From: Streptomyces sp. AC555_RSS877
GTDB lineage: Bacteria > Actinomycetota > Actinomycetes > Streptomycetales > Streptomycetaceae
Direction: 5' to 3'
Assembly (NCBI RefSeq): GCF_019049245.1
Contig: NZ_JAGMUK010000181.1
Location: 1-62,961 of the forward strand
DNA: 62,961 nucleotides
Shown here one piece after another: positions 60,726 through 62,961 of this stretch; positions within the stretch are counted from its first letter, which is position 1, and each line of letters starts with the position of its first letter. Position numbers and translations under genes: made by a program. Below the pieces are notes generated by a model that did no database searches, was not told the DNA's origin, and was given only the letters and a program-made list of their open reading frames with translations.

Positions 60726-62201
60726 TCACGAGCCGCCGGCGGTCGCCGCGTGGGCTGCCCTCAGCGAGGCCTTGTCGATCTTTCCGACCGCGTTCTTCGC
60801 TATGGCTTCCACCACGAAGAACGAGGTGGGCCGCTTGTAGCCGGTGAGGCTGCGCGCGCACCGCGTTCTCAGCGAGGCCGGATCGACGGTCACGCCCGGT
60901 CGTGGCTGGACGTAGGCGACGACCGTCTCTCCCCACTTCTCGTCCGGTACGCCGATCACCGCGACCTCCAGCACGGACGGATCGCCCGCCAGCACGTCCT
61001 CGATCTCCTTGGGGTAGATGTTCTCACCGCCTCGGATGATCATGTCCTTCGATCGCCCTACCAGGGTCAGATAACCCTCGGCGTCGAGGTGGCCCACATC
61101 GCCCGTGTGCAACCAGCCGTCGACGATGACCCGGGCTGTTTCGTCCGGTCGGCCGAGATAGCCGCGCATGACGTTGGGGCCCCTGACGATGACCTCACCG
61201 TCCGTGCCCGGGGCCGCCTCGGCACCTTCGGCGTCGACGATCCGGATCTCCTGGCCGGGGAAGGGAAGCCCCACGGTGCCGGCGCGTCGCGGGCCCGCGA
61301 CGGGATTGATGGTGGAGCCGCAGGTTCCCTCGGACAGGCCGTACCCCTCCACGAGGGGGAACCCGTACCGGGCCTCGAACCGGGTGAGCAGCTCGGCGGA
61401 GGCGGGGGCGGCGCCGCAGACTCCGAACCTGACCGACGAGGTGTCGGGCATGACGTCGTCCGGGAGCGCGGCGAGCATGCTGTAGATCGTCGGCACGGCG
61501 CTGAAGAAGGTGGGGCGCTCCTGTTCGACGAGGTCGAAGAAGCTGTGCGGATTGAACCGGCGGCCCGCGATGACGACGCTCGCGCCCACGAGCAGAGGCA
61601 GCAGGACGCTGACCACGATGCCGTTGACGTGGAAGAGCGGCAGGATCAGCAGGCACCGGTCGGCCGGCCCGACCTCCAACGCCTGGCGCCCCATCTCCAC
61701 CATGGCGTCGATGTTGGCGTGGTCGAGCATCACGCCCTTGGGCACCCCGGTCGTACCGCTGGTGTAGATGAGCAGGGCCAGCGTGCCCGGGTTCAGAAGC
61801 GGCGCCTGATCCGGCTCCACTGGTCCGTCGTACAGTTCGCCGATGCGGAGTACGGCAACACCGTCCGTCACCACGGCCGCACCGTCCTCGACCACCAGCA
61901 GGCGCGCATCGGAGTCCTGGAGCTGTCGAACCACTTCGACGTCGGTCATGTTCGGGTTGACCGGCGTGACGGTGGCGCCGAGCCGCCAGGCGGCGAACAG
62001 CAGGACGACGAACTCGACGCGGTTCGTCAGCTTGAGGGCGACCACGTCACCGGGGCCGACTCCGAGGTCCTGGAGCTGACGCGCTGCCGTTCGGACCCGG
62101 TCCAGCAGCTGCGTGTTGGTGAGGGACTGGTGCCCGTCGGAGACCGCGGCCCCGTGAGGGGCGAGCTCGGCGCGGAGGTCGGGCAGAGAGGCGAAATTCA
62201 T
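60726..62201 (-). CDS. Acyl-CoA synthetase (class I adenylate-forming)
   Basis: A 491-residue ligase. The AMP-binding P-loop is YTSGTTGVPKG near residue 165, followed by GYGLSEGTCGS, the TGD motif in GWLHTGDVGHLD, the hinge GRSKDMIIRGGENIYPKEIE and the catalytic Lys in NAVGKIDK. It converts a fatty or aromatic acid, ATP and CoA to the acyl-CoA. ATG 62201 is the family start; the open frame upstream overlaps another gene. It follows the hydrolase by 35 bases, so they share an operon that may once have included the monooxygenase at its end. Confidence 0.9.
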   Translation of the reverse strand: MNFASLPDLRAELAPHGAAVSDGHQSLTNTQLLDRVRTAARQLQDLGVGPGDVVALKLTNRVEFVVLLFAAWRLGATVTPVNPNMTDVEVVRQLQDSDARLLVVEDGAAVVTDGVAVLRIGELYDGPVEPDQAPLLNPGTLALLIYTSGTTGVPKGVMLDHANIDAMVEMGRQALEVGPADRCLLILPLFHVNGIVVSVLLPLLVGASVVIAGRRFNPHSFFDLVEQERPTFFSAVPTIYSMLAALPDDVMPDTSSVRFGVCGAAPASAELLTRFEARYGFPLVEGYGLSEGTCGSTINPVAGPRRAGTVGLPFPGQEIRIVDAEGAEAAPGTDGEVIVRGPNVMRGYLGRPDETARVIVDGWLHTGDVGHLDAEGYLTLVGRSKDMIIRGGENIYPKEIEDVLAGDPSVLEVAVIGVPDEKWGETVVAYVQPRPGVTVDPASLRTRCARSLTGYKRPTSFFVVEAIAKNAVGKIDKASLRAAHAATAGGS

Positions 62202-62236
62202 GGCGGGCGTACCTGTCTCCGTGTGATGCGGTCCGG

Positions 62237-62961
62237 TCAGGGAGTCGATGCGGCGGGTGCCGGGTGCAGTTGGCGGGCGAGGAACTCGATCTGGTCGCGT
62301 ACCAGTTCCTCGAAGGTCTCGCCGGTGTAGAAGTCGAAGTGGCCGGCGTCGTACCTCTTGATCTCTCCCTTGGGTGCGGTGCCCGCGTACCGGAGGGTCT
62401 GGGCGGGAGGCGTGACGGAGTCGGTGTTGCTGACGCAGAAGAGGATCGGCATGGTGACCTTCTTCGCCGCACGCCCGGGTCGGTAGGCGGCGATGGTCGG
62501 GATCACCCGTGCCGCCACCTCGTTGCGGAACGTCGTGCCGGGCGGTTGCAGCGCCTGGTATCCGGGCAGGGCGTCCGGAGCGTTCATGAGGGCCGGTGAA
62601 CCGGGGGCGGCGGCGATGGGAACCATCACGGGCGCCTGGCCGCGGACCCTGGTCGCCAGATCCCGGGCGAGCACGGGGGTCATCCGGAGGGAGGCGAGCG
62701 GGCCCAGCGCGAGCGCGGAGGCGAGACCGTCGGTGAACGGGCACTGGGCCACGGCCGCGCGCAGTTCGGGGTGGCGGGAGGCGACGGTGATGGCGTGGCC
62801 GCCGCCGAAGGAGCTGCCCCATAGGGCGATGCGTGTGCGGTCGACGTCCGTGCGAGCCTTGACGTAGGTGAGGGCGGCGTCCCAGTCGGTGAGCTGACGT
62901 TTGATCGACAGGAGTTGGCGAGGGTGGCCGCCGCTGTCGCCGAAGTGCCGGTAGGTGAAGG
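62237..62961 (-). CDS. Alpha/beta hydrolase (5' partial at window edge)
   Basis: About 241 codons continuing past the window end. The nucleophile elbow is ALWGSSFGGGHA, the acid region CVSNTDSVTPPA and the His in YDAGHFDFYTGE, so the triad is complete. The visible N-terminal portion reads FTYRHFGDSGG, characteristic of the DUF-type X-Pro dipeptidyl-peptidase/acetyl-xylan-esterase-like hydrolases with a YRxxGxSxG segment. The substrate is unknown. A GTG at 62752 is internal and not the start. It is upstream of the acyl-CoA synthetase on the same strand, so it may release the acid that the ligase activates. Confidence 0.8.
   Translation of the reverse strand, partial: FTYRHFGDSGGHPRQLLSIKRQLTDWDAALTYVKARTDVDRTRIALWGSSFGGGHAITVASRHPELRAAVAQCPFTDGLASALALGPLASLRMTPVLARDLATRVRGQAPVMVPIAAAPGSPALMNAPDALPGYQALQPPGTTFRNEVAARVIPTIAAYRPGRAAKKVTMPILFCVSNTDSVTPPAQTLRYAGTAPKGEIKRYDAGHFDFYTGETFEELVRDQIEFLARQLHPAPAASTP

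Overview
The window reads as a chromosomal segment of a Streptomyces or very close actinomycete. GC content is very high, codons almost always end in G or C, GTG and TTG starts are common, and genes are preceded by GGAGG-like ribosome binding sites. The protein families fit: a Streptomyces-type CtaC, an F420-dependent luciferase-like oxidoreductase, a DUF5701 protein, HxlR/TetR/LacI regulators and CUT1 sugar importers. There is no rRNA, CRISPR array or intact insertion sequence. The mix of small transcription units, regulators, oxidoreductases and decayed genes suggests an accessory, arm-like region rather than the conserved core.

Layout. 0-4 kb: end of an unknown gene, a TraB-like protein, an orphan cytochrome c oxidase subunit II and two hypothetical proteins. 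4-9.5 kb, minus strand: a ferric-iron ABC importer (binding protein, fused permease, ATPase), followed by an isoprenoid-synthase-fold enzyme. 9.6-12.4 kb, plus strand: a single protein with adenylation, carrier and membrane acyltransferase domains, divergent from the importer and sharing an iron-box-like palindrome with it. 12.5-14.2 kb: ABC-F ATPase. 14.5-19.2 kb: kdpFABC with an extra 27-residue membrane peptide and no kdpDE. 19.3-21.5 kb: two tandem secreted propeller proteins with WDGxxW repeats. 21.8-30.4 kb: mostly hypothetical small genes (VOC protein, tRNA-Glu-like sequence, vWA protein, TetR, DUF5701 protein, PH-like membrane protein, P-loop kinase) and a 5'-truncated hydrolase.

30.6-31.7 kb is a scar: a TetR C-terminal remnant abuts a 5'-truncated TnpB whose transposon right end still forms the stop codon of the neighbouring LysR gene. 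32.8-35.1 kb: iron-dependent alcohol dehydrogenase and 3-hydroxyisobutyryl-CoA hydrolase. 35.3-41.4 kb: redox genes with local regulators (quinone oxidoreductase/HxlR, TetR/SDR, Old Yellow Enzyme, another HxlR). 41.5-49.3 kb: thioesterase, then decayed genes (MFS, LAL regulator, SDR, GtrA-like), a second copy of the first HxlR with the same operator, and a fluoroacetate-dehalogenase-like hydrolase.

49.4-58.6 kb, minus strand, is a polysaccharide-use locus: LacI regulator, CUT1 binding protein, two permeases, GH42 beta-galactosidase and a secreted sialidase-fold protein with a ricin-type domain. 58.8-60.2 kb: F420-dependent oxidoreductase and ArsR regulator sharing a promoter element. 60.3-63 kb: remnant of a flavin monooxygenase, an acyl-CoA synthetase and an alpha/beta hydrolase running off the window edge.

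Most genes work in small local circuits of one regulator and one or two enzymes. Strong candidates for new biology are the iron-linked adenylation-carrier-acyltransferase protein, the divergent isoprenoid synthase, and the duplicated HxlR circuits. Family assignments come from reading sequence motifs only; no searches were run.
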